Below, in pieces: positions 1 through 7,863 of a stretch of 35,085 nt of DNA. The DNA comes from JAUUSJ01 sp051880475. GTDB taxonomy: Bacteria; Bacillota; Clostridia; Lachnospirales; Lachnospiraceae. The stretch is taken from positions 1 through 35,085 of the forward strand of contig JBJEOA010000051.1 in NCBI GenBank assembly GCA_051880475.1. Reading direction: 5' to 3'. Made by a program: the position numbers and the translations under genes. Numbering within the stretch: the first letter of the stretch is position 1; each line of letters starts with the position of its first letter. The notes under the pieces were generated by a model. That model was not told the origin of the DNA, did not search any database, and saw only the letters and a program-made list of their open reading frames with translations.

Positions 1-228
1 ACAGAAGGCTCCTCCAGCTATCGAAAACGAAAAGAATTATTTGAGCATCGAAAGGTTGCCGTCAAAGAGGAAATCAAACAGCTTGAAAAAACTCTCGCCA
101 TGCTGGAATTCAAATGTTGGTATTATGACACCGCCATAGCTGATGGCAACGAAGATAGGATTCATTCCATGCTCCCCGATAGTCTTCCAAAGGATGTTCA
201 AAAACTTTATAACAAAGCTCGCAAATAA
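1..228 (+). CDS. MerR-family transcriptional regulator, C-terminal part (partial)
   Basis: The plus-strand frame is open from the first base to a TAA at 226-228, giving 75 residues of a protein whose start lies outside the window. The segment is a charged helix (RKRKELFEHRKVAVKEEIKQ) followed by LEKTLAMLEFKCWYYDTA. This is the pattern of the dimerisation helix and the Cys/Trp/Tyr-containing effector segment that end many Firmicutes MerR-family regulators. The DNA-binding winged helix is not visible, so the family call rests on the tail alone. It converges on the minus-strand operon, with a hairpin between them at 247-277, so it is probably unrelated to the operon. Confidence 0.6.
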   Translation, partial: TEGSSSYRKRKELFEHRKVAVKEEIKQLEKTLAMLEFKCWYYDTAIADGNEDRIHSMLPDSLPKDVQKLYNKARK

Positions 229-246
229 AACACTTCAACAAAACTT

Positions 247-277
247 GAGGGATAGCCACATCAAATGGCTATCCCTC
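247..277. terminator. bidirectional intrinsic terminator between convergent genes
   Basis: A perfect 12-bp inverted repeat (GAGGGATAGCCA / TGGCTATCCCTC) with a 7-nt loop lies between the MerR-like gene end at 228 and the transporter gene end at 435. The flank read in the minus direction is the T-richer side (AAGTTTTGTTG), so it probably ends the 14-gene operon and also serves the convergent gene. The remaining bases of the 229-434 gap show no gene. Confidence 0.7.
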
Positions 278-434
278 GTATATTCTACACAACTATGATT
301 TACCGTCTGACAAATCCCAATTATATAAGTCCAGCAAAAAGTCTTATAGAGAATCAATAATCGCGGAGGTTGTTTCAAGTTTTTAACACTAACCATAATA
401 CCTTCCTGCGTTATCGTTATAGAGTACACCCGTT

Positions 435-1664
435 TTACATTTTACGATAAACAAAACTTAACAAAAGTCCAAGTAAAGATAATCCCATGGCAATCACATA
501 AGCTACGATATAAGTTCCTGTTGCCATATATACCTTCCCAATAATCATAGGCGCACAAAAACCAGCAATTGCAAAGCCAATGAACATAATACCATAATTT
601 ACGCTGGAGTATTTTGCACCAAACTGTTCATTAGTAAATCCTGGATAAATTCCCATAAATCCGCCAAAACAAATACCTATGATGCACACACCAGCATAAT
701 ATGTGAAGAAATCTCCTTCTTTTGTAATAGATAATAAAAATAATCCTGCAACAGAACATAATAAAAGAATGGTTAGGGTATTAATCTGCCCAATTATATC
801 GGAGATGATTCCTCCAAGAATACGACCGCCTGTATTAAATAATGCAAGAACAGAAACGGCAACCGCTGCATTTGAGGCACTCATCATAACCTGATACTGT
901 GCAATGGGAGATGCCTGTGAAATAATCATCATGCCCATAAATGCACCACAACACATCATTACAATCATCACATAAAAGACTGGTGTTCTTAACATTTCCT
1001 TCCAAGTGTAATTCTTGCCAGTGCTGACTCCTGTATTTTGGGGTGGAATATACCCTTCTGGTAAAAATCCTTCTGGACATGGAAGAACAAACATGGATGC
1101 AAGAAAAACAAGGACTACTATGGCAATTCCAAGTATCTTAAATGCCATAGTAACATCCATCTTCGCAATAATCGCATTTGCAATCAATGGAACAAGTACA
1201 GAACTTAATCCGTAGGAGGCTGTCGCCAATCCTCCGGCAAGCCCTCTTTTATCTGGAAAGAACTTTACACAGTTACTTACCGTACATCCATAGGTCATTC
1301 CCATCGCCAAACCACAGCATAATCCAAAACCAACAATCAACATTGGTACACTAGATGCGAATCCACAAAGAATCATACCAATTCCAAACCATATTCCGCC
1401 GATGAGAATAACCATTCTTGGACCCATTGTACTTACTAATTTACCTCCCCCAATCATAGTAATTGGTCCGACTACATTGGCAATAGAAAAGACAATGGCA
1501 ATCGAACTTGCCGTAATTACCTGATCACCAGAGAGGTTGTGCACCTTGCTAATATGTTCTGCCATCGGAGAAGCAAACACACTCCATGCATACAATGCAC
1601 CAATACACAGATTAATCAAACAGCTAGCTGCTAAGACTAGCCACCTTCTCTTTGTATAATTCAT
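435..1664 (-). CDS. MFS transporter, oxalate/formate antiporter (OFA) type
   Basis: A 409-residue polytopic membrane protein with about 12 hydrophobic segments, the usual MFS size. The N-terminus (RRWLVLAASCLINLCIGALY, then AWSVF) is characteristic of the OFA group of carboxylate antiporters. An MFS motif A-like loop (GGGKLVSTMGPR) is at residues 72-83, and a second-half counterpart (NTGGRILGGIISD) near residue 280 carries an Arg. As the last gene of the operon it is the likely importer of the organic acid consumed, or an exchanger of substrate for product; this is inferred from context. Its ATG follows GGGAGA, and its first 41 bases overlap the end of the phosphopantetheinyl transferase gene, which suggests translational coupling. 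The substrate cannot be read from the sequence. Confidence 0.85.
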   Translation of the reverse strand: MNYTKRRWLVLAASCLINLCIGALYAWSVFASPMAEHISKVHNLSGDQVITASSIAIVFSIANVVGPITMIGGGKLVSTMGPRMVILIGGIWFGIGMILCGFASSVPMLIVGFGLCCGLAMGMTYGCTVSNCVKFFPDKRGLAGGLATASYGLSSVLVPLIANAIIAKMDVTMAFKILGIAIVVLVFLASMFVLPCPEGFLPEGYIPPQNTGVSTGKNYTWKEMLRTPVFYVMIVMMCCGAFMGMMIISQASPIAQYQVMMSASNAAVAVSVLALFNTGGRILGGIISDIIGQINTLTILLLCSVAGLFLLSITKEGDFFTYYAGVCIIGICFGGFMGIYPGFTNEQFGAKYSSVNYGIMFIGFAIAGFCAPMIIGKVYMATGTYIVAYVIAMGLSLLGLLLSFVYRKM

Positions 1665-2253
1665 AAATCATATCTCCCTTTTCTTCTTTATCAAAACAGA
1701 CACTAAACACACAATCTGTATCTATCATTTTTTCGAACAAAGCAACTTTTTTATCCGAACAGCATGGGAAAGATGTTACCTCATCCATCGTAAATTCAAC
1801 ACGGAGGGGATCCATATAGAATCCTTCTCCCAACCATTTCAGATAACTCTCTTTCCACGTCCAGAATCGATAAAATATCTTCTGATAATCCTCTACATTT
1901 TTTTCATATCTGTTAAGAATCTGCCTTTCTTGTTCCGTCAGTATTTTTTTCACCATAGAGGTTGGAAAATCTCGGATTCGTTCCACATCAACACCAATTT
2001 TCCCTTCCGAAAACGCACATAAGACCCAACCCTCACAATGACTTATATTAAAATGAATCTTTGGATACCCTATTAAAAATGGTTTCCCATATTCATTTTT
2101 GCCAATCTGATCCTCTAGTTCTTCTTCCTGAAAGGCCAAACCATAGTATTTTTCTAACCCATAACGAAGCAATTTCCTACCCAGATTATGCTCTTTATGA
2201 TACCTGTGCTCTCCCTCTAAGAACGTATATTTTGTATAAATGACAAAAATCAT
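1624..2253 (-). CDS. 4'-phosphopantetheinyl transferase superfamily protein (Sfp-type)
   Basis: A 209-residue protein with the Sfp/Gsp-type signatures: GVDVERIR at 87-94, where D89 and E91 would be Mg ligands, and FWTWKESYLKW at 130-140, where E135 and K139 fit the WxxKES..K motif. FNISHCEG at 68-75 matches the usual H-S region. The family transfers phosphopantetheine from CoA to a conserved Ser of carrier proteins. The operon encodes a small ACP four genes upstream, so this enzyme is probably its dedicated activator. The start ATG overlaps the stop of the metallo-hydrolase gene (ATGA), with GAGGAAA upstream. The 3' end overlaps the transporter gene by 41 bp. A PPTase inside a catabolic-looking operon is unusual. 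Confidence 0.88.
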   Translation of the reverse strand: MIFVIYTKYTFLEGEHRYHKEHNLGRKLLRYGLEKYYGLAFQEEELEDQIGKNEYGKPFLIGYPKIHFNISHCEGWVLCAFSEGKIGVDVERIRDFPTSMVKKILTEQERQILNRYEKNVEDYQKIFYRFWTWKESYLKWLGEGFYMDPLRVEFTMDEVTSFPCCSDKKVALFEKMIDTDCVFSVCFDKEEKGDMIYELYKEKVASLSS

Positions 2254-3026
2254 CTTTCTATTTCCTCAATAATCAATCCAACTGGTTCTCCCTCTAGTGA
2301 ATCCAAATAGAAATATCCTTTACTATACGGTGGTTTCGGATATTGATAAGCATAATGACGTTTTCCTTCGCTATGATAAATACAGTCAATCATCCTTTGA
2401 ATTAAAGATTTTGGATATATTTTTTTACTATGGGAGGTGAGGTAATGAGAAAAATCTAGGCGATTTATCATCTCTAACGTCTGTATTTGTGTTTCCTTAT
2501 TTCCATGATTTGGAAATATAAGGCACATAATTGGTGTTAATGCATCTCCACTTAAAAGAAGTTTCCATTCCCTAATATAAACGCCCACCGATCCCGCACT
2601 ATGTCCTGGAATTGATACAATTTCCCCATGAAGATTCCCAAGATCTACAAAGTCAAAATCAAGGTCTTTGATATGTTTCCAACCATCACATCCAAATGAA
2701 ATCTTCCTGTCATTCCTTGGATTCATCTCCCAAATCCATTGGTTTAACAATGCTTCATCATAAGAATCCAGAATATTTCTGTCCTTTTTCGATAAATACA
2801 CTGTTTCAAACTGATGACTTCCACCAATATGATCAAAATGTCCATGACTGGCGATGACTAAAAGAGGAAGAGTGGTCACCGCCTCCACGGCACTTTTGAG
2901 GTCATCCATTCCGCAGGTCGTATCAAAAAGCAATGCCTTATTTTCTCCAATTACCAGATTCGCAAAACAATCTGCCATATCCTGAAACAGATATAATTGA
3001 TCAGTTAACCGAATAGTTGTTATCAT
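2250..3026 (-). CDS. MBL-fold metallo-hydrolase
   Basis: A 258-residue protein of the metallo-beta-lactamase fold. The metal-binding motif SHGHFDHIGG gives H61, H63, D65 and H66. The further ligands GHSAGS (H142), LSGDALTP (D161) and TSHS (H199) are in the expected order, so two metals are likely. It resembles small glyoxalase II-like thioester or ester hydrolases and lacks any added RNase or rhodanese domain. In this operon a thioesterase or lactonase role on an acyl-CoA, acyl-ACP or ring-opened intermediate would fit, but that is inference. It starts at an ATG with GGAAG 6-8 bases upstream, just after the DUF1097-like gene, and overlaps the next start by four bases. Confidence 0.85.
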   Translation of the reverse strand: MITTIRLTDQLYLFQDMADCFANLVIGENKALLFDTTCGMDDLKSAVEAVTTLPLLVIASHGHFDHIGGSHQFETVYLSKKDRNILDSYDEALLNQWIWEMNPRNDRKISFGCDGWKHIKDLDFDFVDLGNLHGEIVSIPGHSAGSVGVYIREWKLLLSGDALTPIMCLIFPNHGNKETQIQTLEMINRLDFSHYLTSHSKKIYPKSLIQRMIDCIYHSEGKRHYAYQYPKPPYSKGYFYLDSLEGEPVGLIIEEIER

Positions 3027-3030
3027 TTTT

Positions 3031-3534
3031 TCACTTCCTTAGTATACCTACTAACTTTTTCTGGAAGAAATCTACACCGATTCCCACATATACTACACCA
3101 ACAAGCATAGCCACGCCAATCTGAATCGGCAAGGTACCAAGATTAGCGATTGACATAGTTCCCATAATGGTAAGCCCTATGGCCCATCCGCACAGCCAGG
3201 CTGGAGTAAAGATGAGCTTTGGAAAATTTTCTCCAATGAGAACTGCCATAGCACCTAATACAAATAAGGTTCCATATAATTCTATATTTGGATGAAAATT
3301 CATCGTTTCCATAATAAAAATGGCAAGTACCGCCCACAAATCTCCAAGAAGAAATCCAACCGTAATCTTAAAGGCATCCGACACTTTATTCCCATTTGTT
3401 ACATATAATCCAGCACAAATCAAAGCAACGGCACCTGTCTGAACTCCAGCATACGGTGCCAAAACTGCCCAAATAGGAGGCAAAAAAGCGATACCCAATG
3501 CTAAAGTTACTATGTTTATATTCTTTTCACTCAT
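3031..3534 (-). CDS. DUF1097-like membrane protein
   Basis: A 167-residue membrane protein with five or six hydrophobic segments, resembling the DUF1097 (YcdZ-like) family of unknown function. The chosen ATG at 3534 is preceded by AGAGGG at about 5 bases. An upstream in-frame TTG (3558) has no better ribosome site and would overlap the kinase gene. It sits between the butyrate-kinase-family gene and the metallo-hydrolase gene in the same strand and run. DUF1097-like genes often neighbour anaerobic metabolism genes; a role in movement of a small acid or alcohol is a guess. No catalytic residues can be pointed out. Confidence 0.65.
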   Translation of the reverse strand: MSEKNINIVTLALGIAFLPPIWAVLAPYAGVQTGAVALICAGLYVTNGNKVSDAFKITVGFLLGDLWAVLAIFIMETMNFHPNIELYGTLFVLGAMAVLIGENFPKLIFTPAWLCGWAIGLTIMGTMSIANLGTLPIQIGVAMLVGVVYVGIGVDFFQKKLVGILRK

Positions 3535-3544
3535 GTTTTCCCTC

Positions 3545-4657
3545 TTACTCCCAATCAAATTTTGTCCAGCTTGGTTTTCCAGAATACTGTTTTAATTCTT
3601 CTTCTCCATTTAATACACGAATTGCCCCTGCAGCCATGGCTTCCATCTCAAATTCACCAGGATAAGCTGTAACTGGAGCGATAAAAGAACAGGTATCTGT
3701 AATCTGTTTTACGAGATCTTTACTATGTACCATTCCTCCGCCAAGTAAAATACCATCAACCTCACCGTGTAATACAGCTGCCATGGCACCAATGCATTTT
3801 TCAATCTGATAGATCATCGTATTCCATACCATTTTTGCATATTTATCTCCATTTTCTGCTCGGTTGGTTAATTCTAGAGCATCCGATATACCAAGGTGGT
3901 GTACAAATCCGCCGGATTTTGTAAGTAAACCTTTTACATCATCCACACTATAATGATTTTTCTTCATGTAACCTAAAAGATCTGCCACAGAAATGCTTCC
4001 ACAACGTGTTGGAGCCATAGGACCTTCTCCACCAACGATATCAAAACCATCTATCATCTTTCCCTTGCGATGAGCAGAAACAGAAATGCCACCACCAATA
4101 TGACATACGACATAGTTACATTCTTCATATTTTTTCTTTAATACATTTTTACTGTGACGAATTGCCGTTTCCTTCAGATTAAGAGCATGTAAATGTATGA
4201 CACGATTGACTCCTTTGATTCCTGTCATACGGGCAAGATCTTGTAATTCATCCACATCTGGTGGATTTACAACCATCGCTTTTGCACCATATTTTCCGGC
4301 AAATTCTGCAGCGAGCTGAGGTCCGAGTGATGCCGGATGAATCACTCCATTTGCCATTGTTCTTGCATGCTCCAACATCAATTCAGAAACATCGTATGTA
4401 CCACCTTCCATGGCAAGAAGTCCGCCACCTCTTCCTACAAAGACATCCACATCGTCCAATTTCACATTTGCTTTTTCTAATAAATCAAGAATCATATTTC
4501 TTCGATAAGGAAGCTGCTCGGAAATGGTAGTGTACTGTGCCAATTCATTGGCATCATGAGATACATTTTGTGTATATAAACATTCTTCTCCTTCAAACAA
4601 AGCAATCTTTGTAGAAGTAGAACCTGGGTTAATTGTCAAAACTTTATAATTTTTCAT
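3545..4657 (-). CDS. buk: butyrate kinase family acyl kinase
   Basis: A 370-residue ASKHA-superfamily acid kinase. The N-terminal phosphate motif is INPGSTSTKIALFEG (residues 9-23). Other family segments are CHIGGGISVSAHRKGKMIDG, GGEGPMAPTRCG and the late GILLGGGMVHS. Length and motifs match butyrate or branched-chain fatty acid kinase rather than AckA. It converts an acyl phosphate plus ADP to the free acid plus ATP. The upstream neighbour is a phosphotransacetylase-family gene, so the two form the ATP-yielding end of the operon's pathway. The ATG at 4657 has GGAGAAAATTT directly before it; a TTG 36 bases upstream lacks this. The true acyl group may be something other than butyrate. Confidence 0.92.
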   Translation of the reverse strand: MKNYKVLTINPGSTSTKIALFEGEECLYTQNVSHDANELAQYTTISEQLPYRRNMILDLLEKANVKLDDVDVFVGRGGGLLAMEGGTYDVSELMLEHARTMANGVIHPASLGPQLAAEFAGKYGAKAMVVNPPDVDELQDLARMTGIKGVNRVIHLHALNLKETAIRHSKNVLKKKYEECNYVVCHIGGGISVSAHRKGKMIDGFDIVGGEGPMAPTRCGSISVADLLGYMKKNHYSVDDVKGLLTKSGGFVHHLGISDALELTNRAENGDKYAKMVWNTMIYQIEKCIGAMAAVLHGEVDGILLGGGMVHSKDLVKQITDTCSFIAPVTAYPGEFEMEAMAAGAIRVLNGEEELKQYSGKPSWTKFDWE

Positions 4658-4682
4658 AAATTTTCTCCATTCTCTATAAAGG

Positions 4683-4709
4683 AAAATCCCCAAATTACTT
4701 GGGGATTTT
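4683..4709 (-). terminator. terminator-like hairpin between pta-like and buk genes
   Basis: An 11-bp perfect inverted repeat (AAAATCCCCAA / TTGGGGATTTT) with a 5-nt loop lies in the 90-bp spacer between the acyltransferase gene (ends 4748) and the kinase gene (starts 4657), inside an otherwise tight operon. The U-rich end is part of the stem and is followed by CCTTTAT, so termination is probably incomplete. It may instead protect the upstream mRNA or tune the transferase:kinase ratio. Confidence 0.55.
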
Positions 4710-4747
4710 CGTAAAATATATGTGATTTGTTTAAGAACAATATGACT

Positions 4748-5752
4748 TTATAATTTTTCACCTGCAGCTCTTACCGCACTGATTACGATATTACCTTTTA
4801 ATTCAGATACAGGTGCACTTCTTGAACAATCACAAACAACCTTGTTAAATCCCTGAAGCATTGGACCATAAGCATCTGCATGACCAAACTGCTGGATAAG
4901 TTTTACGGCTACGTTACCGACATTAAGATCTGGCCAGATTACCACATTTGCCTTGCCGGCAACTTTGCTCTCTCTTTTTACTTTCTTTTGTGCAACAGCT
5001 GGGGAGATTGCTGCATCTAACTGGAATTCTCCATCGATAGCAAGATCTGGACGAAGCTCATTCGCAATCTTTACTGCATCTTTCACTTTGTCAATTAATT
5101 CTCCCTGTCCACTTCCTAAAGTAGAATAACTTACGCAAGCACATCTTGGTTCCCAGCCTAAAAGGGATTTCACAGTATCACAGGCAGAGATTGCGATACT
5201 TGCAAGTTGCTCTGCATTTGGATTCGTGCATACTGCACTGTCCCCAACGGCAAGCAAAGAACCTTCGCTTCCTTCATATCCTGGGATATCACAAAGACCG
5301 ATACTGGAAATTGTTGCAATGCCTGGTTTTAAACCGATAATCATCTGACCTGCAAGAAGAACATCTCCTGTGGTATAATCAATTCCTGCAAATGTAACAT
5401 CCGCATCATCTACAGCCTGCATTACCATAGAAAACTGAAGTTTATCCTGCATACGGCGTCTTAACGCTTTTTCTTTTAATCTTGTCTCTGGAAGTGCAAT
5501 ATATTTTTCAATCAATGCCTGAATATATGCTTCATCTTCCACATCAACAATCTGAAATACTTCTTTATTATATCCTCTGTTTTCGATTGCTTCATTAATT
5601 TCTCCTGCGTTTCCCACAAGGATAGGACGAATATATCCTTCTTCACCAGCTTCATATGCTGCCTGCATCATTTTTTCATTTAAAGCTTCTGGAAAAGCAA
5701 CTCTTTGAGGATTACCTTTTGCTTTTTCATAAATCTGTTCAAGTATGTTCAT
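4748..5752 (-). CDS. pta: phosphate acetyltransferase-family phosphotransacylase
   Basis: A 334-residue enzyme of the phosphate acetyl/butyryltransferase family. Length and motifs favour the Pta branch: NPNAEQLASIA, SYSTLGSGQG, DGEFQLDAA and SKVAGKANVVIWPDLNVGN. Ptb proteins are nearer 300 residues. It exchanges CoA on an acyl-CoA for phosphate, giving an acyl phosphate. It is paired with a butyrate-kinase-type rather than AckA-type kinase, so the acyl group need not be acetyl; propionyl, butyryl, branched or aryl-acyl groups are possible. The ATG at 5752 is preceded by GAGGAAA. It follows the ACP gene by 36 bases, so acyl-ACP as a direct or indirect substrate deserves thought. Confidence 0.85.
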   Translation of the reverse strand: MNILEQIYEKAKGNPQRVAFPEALNEKMMQAAYEAGEEGYIRPILVGNAGEINEAIENRGYNKEVFQIVDVEDEAYIQALIEKYIALPETRLKEKALRRRMQDKLQFSMVMQAVDDADVTFAGIDYTTGDVLLAGQMIIGLKPGIATISSIGLCDIPGYEGSEGSLLAVGDSAVCTNPNAEQLASIAISACDTVKSLLGWEPRCACVSYSTLGSGQGELIDKVKDAVKIANELRPDLAIDGEFQLDAAISPAVAQKKVKRESKVAGKANVVIWPDLNVGNVAVKLIQQFGHADAYGPMLQGFNKVVCDCSRSAPVSELKGNIVISAVRAAGEKL

Positions 5753-5788
5753 TGTCTTTCCTCTGATTATGTCTTATTTTATATCTTA

Positions 5789-6028
5789 TTACATTTCTTC
5801 TTCAATCAAATCGATAAGATCTGAAATTGTATTACAACCACTAGCATCTGCTAACATAAGAGATACATCTAATTCGTTTTCGATTTCGGATACTAATGCT
5901 ACCATCTGAACAGATGCTCCACTTAAATCCTCTTTAAAAGATGTTGTTTCAGAAAGTGTTGTGACATCTTTTTTGTATGCCATTGCTACCATATTTAATA
6001 CCTGTGTTAAAATTTCCTGTCTATCCAT
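5789..6028 (-). CDS. acyl carrier protein, atypical
   Basis: A 79-residue acidic helical protein of typical ACP size. The carrier region reads FKEDLSGASVQMVALVSEIE, so Ser39 occupies the phosphopantetheine site, but the usual Asp-Ser-Leu triplet is Ala-Ser-Val here. The C-terminal helix (TISDLIDLIEEE) is ACP-like. The gene lies between the DUF35 gene and the phosphotransacylase gene, not near fatty-acid synthesis genes, and the operon carries its own Sfp-type transferase. It therefore probably tethers an acyl intermediate of the operon's pathway. The start has AAGGAGATTGAAACA before the ATG. D-alanyl or citrate-lyase-type carriers were considered but their partner genes are absent. Confidence 0.82.
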   Translation of the reverse strand: MDRQEILTQVLNMVAMAYKKDVTTLSETTSFKEDLSGASVQMVALVSEIENELDVSLMLADASGCNTISDLIDLIEEEM

Positions 6029-6071
6029 TGTTTCAATCTCCTTATCTTATATAAATTTTTTTCAGTTATAC

Positions 6072-6109
6072 AAATGCATTAATCTAATAAATTTTTTGTA
6101 AATGCATTT
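6072..6109 (-). other. AT-rich inverted repeat between DUF35 and ACP genes
   Basis: AAATGCATT and AATGCATTT face each other across about 20 bases in the 82-bp spacer, which is longer than most spacers in this operon. The stem is weak and has no T-run in the minus direction. It could be an mRNA processing or stabilising element, or chance in AT-rich DNA. Confidence 0.3.
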
Positions 6110-6110
6110 A

Positions 6111-6524
6111 TTATTCTTCGTCTAAATCAAAGATTACCGTCTTAAATCCTGCTTCCCTCTGGAAAATCACTGCATGGCAGTTTAAAGGAAGTTTTGCAGC
6201 AAGTTCTGCTCTGTTTTTCCTGCTCACACCACGAATTACTCCATTTAATCTAGTTCCTTCTTCCAATTCAATTTCACCATAGGCAAATTTACCCATCTTT
6301 TTGTATTCTGGTTTTGAAGATAGAGCAGCTGGAAGTACAAGGGAATGCACTTTAGCTTTTCCACTAATTTCATACCATTCTGTTTCATAACTTCCGCAGG
6401 TATTGCAGGCATATACAGGCGGGAATTCAACATTGCCACATTTTGGACATTTACGTCCTAAAATTTTACCTTCTTCCAATGCTAAGTAAAATTTTTCTAC
6501 TACTTTTTCTAATTTAATCGCCAT
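6111..6524 (-). CDS. Zn-ribbon/OB-fold protein (DUF35), thiolase partner
   Basis: A 137-residue protein with an N-terminal helix, a four-Cys rubredoxin-like zinc ribbon (C26, C29, C40, C43 in GRKCPKCGNVEF and YACNTCGS) and a C-terminal OB-fold of about 80 residues. DUF35 proteins are non-catalytic or CoA-binding partners of thiolase-like enzymes, as in archaeal HMG-CoA synthesis, the PhlB subunit of the acetyltransferase PhlACB, and DUF35 partners of SCP2-type steroid aldolases. It lies directly after the thiolase gene with a 13-bp gap. Its ribosome site (AGGAGGAAATGAGTC) overlaps the thiolase stop, which supports a stoichiometric complex. Confidence 0.88.
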   Translation of the reverse strand: MAIKLEKVVEKFYLALEEGKILGRKCPKCGNVEFPPVYACNTCGSYETEWYEISGKAKVHSLVLPAALSSKPEYKKMGKFAYGEIELEEGTRLNGVIRGVSRKNRAELAAKLPLNCHAVIFQREAGFKTVIFDLDEE

Positions 6525-6537
6525 GACTCATTTCCTC

Positions 6538-7848
6538 CTATTTATCCAGTGTACGAACAATAATTGCTGCCACGTTCTGAGCACCACCGTAACCGCGGAG
6601 CATTGTGGTCTTTGGAAGTTTTTTCACTTGACGGTCACCGCATTCCCCCCACATCTGTTTACATGCTTCATACATATCCGCAAGACCAGAAGCAGCATGT
6701 GCATGACCAAAGGATGTTCTTCCGCCATTGGAGTTAATTGGCTTATCTCCATCCCATGCTGTACGTCCATCACAGATGTATTTCCAGCCTTCCCCATATG
6801 GAAGATATCCTGCAATTTCAGCAGAAACGAGATGGGAAGTAATAATGAAATCATTGGCGAAGAATAAATCCAAATCGTCTCCAGTTAATCCCGTTGCTTC
6901 ATATACCTGACGGACCGCTTCCTCTGTCGCGCGTACTTCAAAATGAGGAGTGGTTGCTTCACAGGCTGCACTTCCGATACCGAGCACTTCAATCGGCTGA
7001 TGTTTTAAATTTTTTGCAATTTCTGGAATCTTCTCTGTGGCACACACGATCACTGCAGCCGCACCGTCACATTTTAATTCCAGACCGCCAGCACGTAAGA
7101 AATCTCCCATCTTAGGGTTATATGGAGAATTCATATATTCATCTAAGGACATTCCTGCTTCTTTTGCCAAGGATTCGTAAGTCTTTCTCTCAATGGCAAG
7201 TGGATTCATCGATGCATTTCTTCTATTGTTGATACACATCCAGTTTAATGTATTATTCATCTGTTCTGCAGTAATACCACGGGTGCGCACATACCATTCT
7301 GCCGCATCATCATAAATCAATTCCTGACCGGCCATTAAACTTCTCGTGTATGTACGGTCATATAACCAGGAAGTAGTTTTTAGAAATTTCTCCATGGTCA
7401 TCTTATCTCGTTTATAAGGATGCTTTGGAGTTTCTACATTATCTGCTGGGGATGGTGTGCTATCACCAAATTCAACGGCACCAGTTAATACACAATCATA
7501 TTTTCCTGATGCTACCGCATTCACTGCCTGTTCAATGGCAAGATATCCTGTACAACAAGCTTCCGAATGATGAATAGAGCCTTTCCCCTTCATACCAAAC
7601 CAGTTGGCAATCTGAACATTAGGAGTCAAATAGTTTGAACCATTCAGTGGGCTTGCACAGCCATGGAAATAAAAATCAACATCCTGTGGATTCACCCCGG
7701 CATCCTCCATGGCTTTTAATGCCGCATATCCAAATAATTCACCTTCTGTCAGACCGTTTGTTTCTTCATGATCAACAGTATACATAAATGGTGTACAACC
7801 TACACCGATGATCGACACACTTCTTTGATATTTTCCAAAAGTACTCAT
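6538..7848 (-). CDS. atypical thiolase-superfamily acyltransferase (SCP2/PhlC-like)
   Basis: A 436-residue thiolase-fold protein counted from the ATG at 7848. An in-frame TTG three codons earlier is less likely, because AAAGG is spaced 9 bases from the ATG. The nucleophile region EACCTGYLAIEQA places C98 at the position of the acyl-accepting Cys. The His loop reads NGGRTSFGHAHAASG, close to the usual GHPxGASG. The C-terminal CxGGGxG motif, which holds the second catalytic Cys of classical thiolases, is RGYGGAQN instead. With DUF35 next to it, this matches the SCP2-like/archaeal acetyl-CoA C-acetyltransferase branch and PhlC. It could make or cleave a C-C bond to an acyl group; the direction is not visible. 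Confidence 0.85.
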   Translation of the reverse strand: MSTFGKYQRSVSIIGVGCTPFMYTVDHEETNGLTEGELFGYAALKAMEDAGVNPQDVDFYFHGCASPLNGSNYLTPNVQIANWFGMKGKGSIHHSEACCTGYLAIEQAVNAVASGKYDCVLTGAVEFGDSTPSPADNVETPKHPYKRDKMTMEKFLKTTSWLYDRTYTRSLMAGQELIYDDAAEWYVRTRGITAEQMNNTLNWMCINNRRNASMNPLAIERKTYESLAKEAGMSLDEYMNSPYNPKMGDFLRAGGLELKCDGAAAVIVCATEKIPEIAKNLKHQPIEVLGIGSAACEATTPHFEVRATEEAVRQVYEATGLTGDDLDLFFANDFIITSHLVSAEIAGYLPYGEGWKYICDGRTAWDGDKPINSNGGRTSFGHAHAASGLADMYEACKQMWGECGDRQVKKLPKTTMLRGYGGAQNVAAIIVRTLDK

Positions 7849-7863
7849 TGCACTCAACCTTTC

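Noticed and set aside
835..1080. An 81-codon Cys-rich minus-strand frame within the transporter gene
   Set aside because: It is an out-of-frame shadow of the MFS gene, which has clear membrane segments and a family N-terminus.
3545..5752. Reading the pta/buk-like pair as the main acetate or butyrate pathway of the cell
   Set aside because: The genes are embedded in a specialised operon with ACP, PPTase and thiolase, and none of the crotonase, Bcd/Etf or Hbd genes of butyrate synthesis is present.
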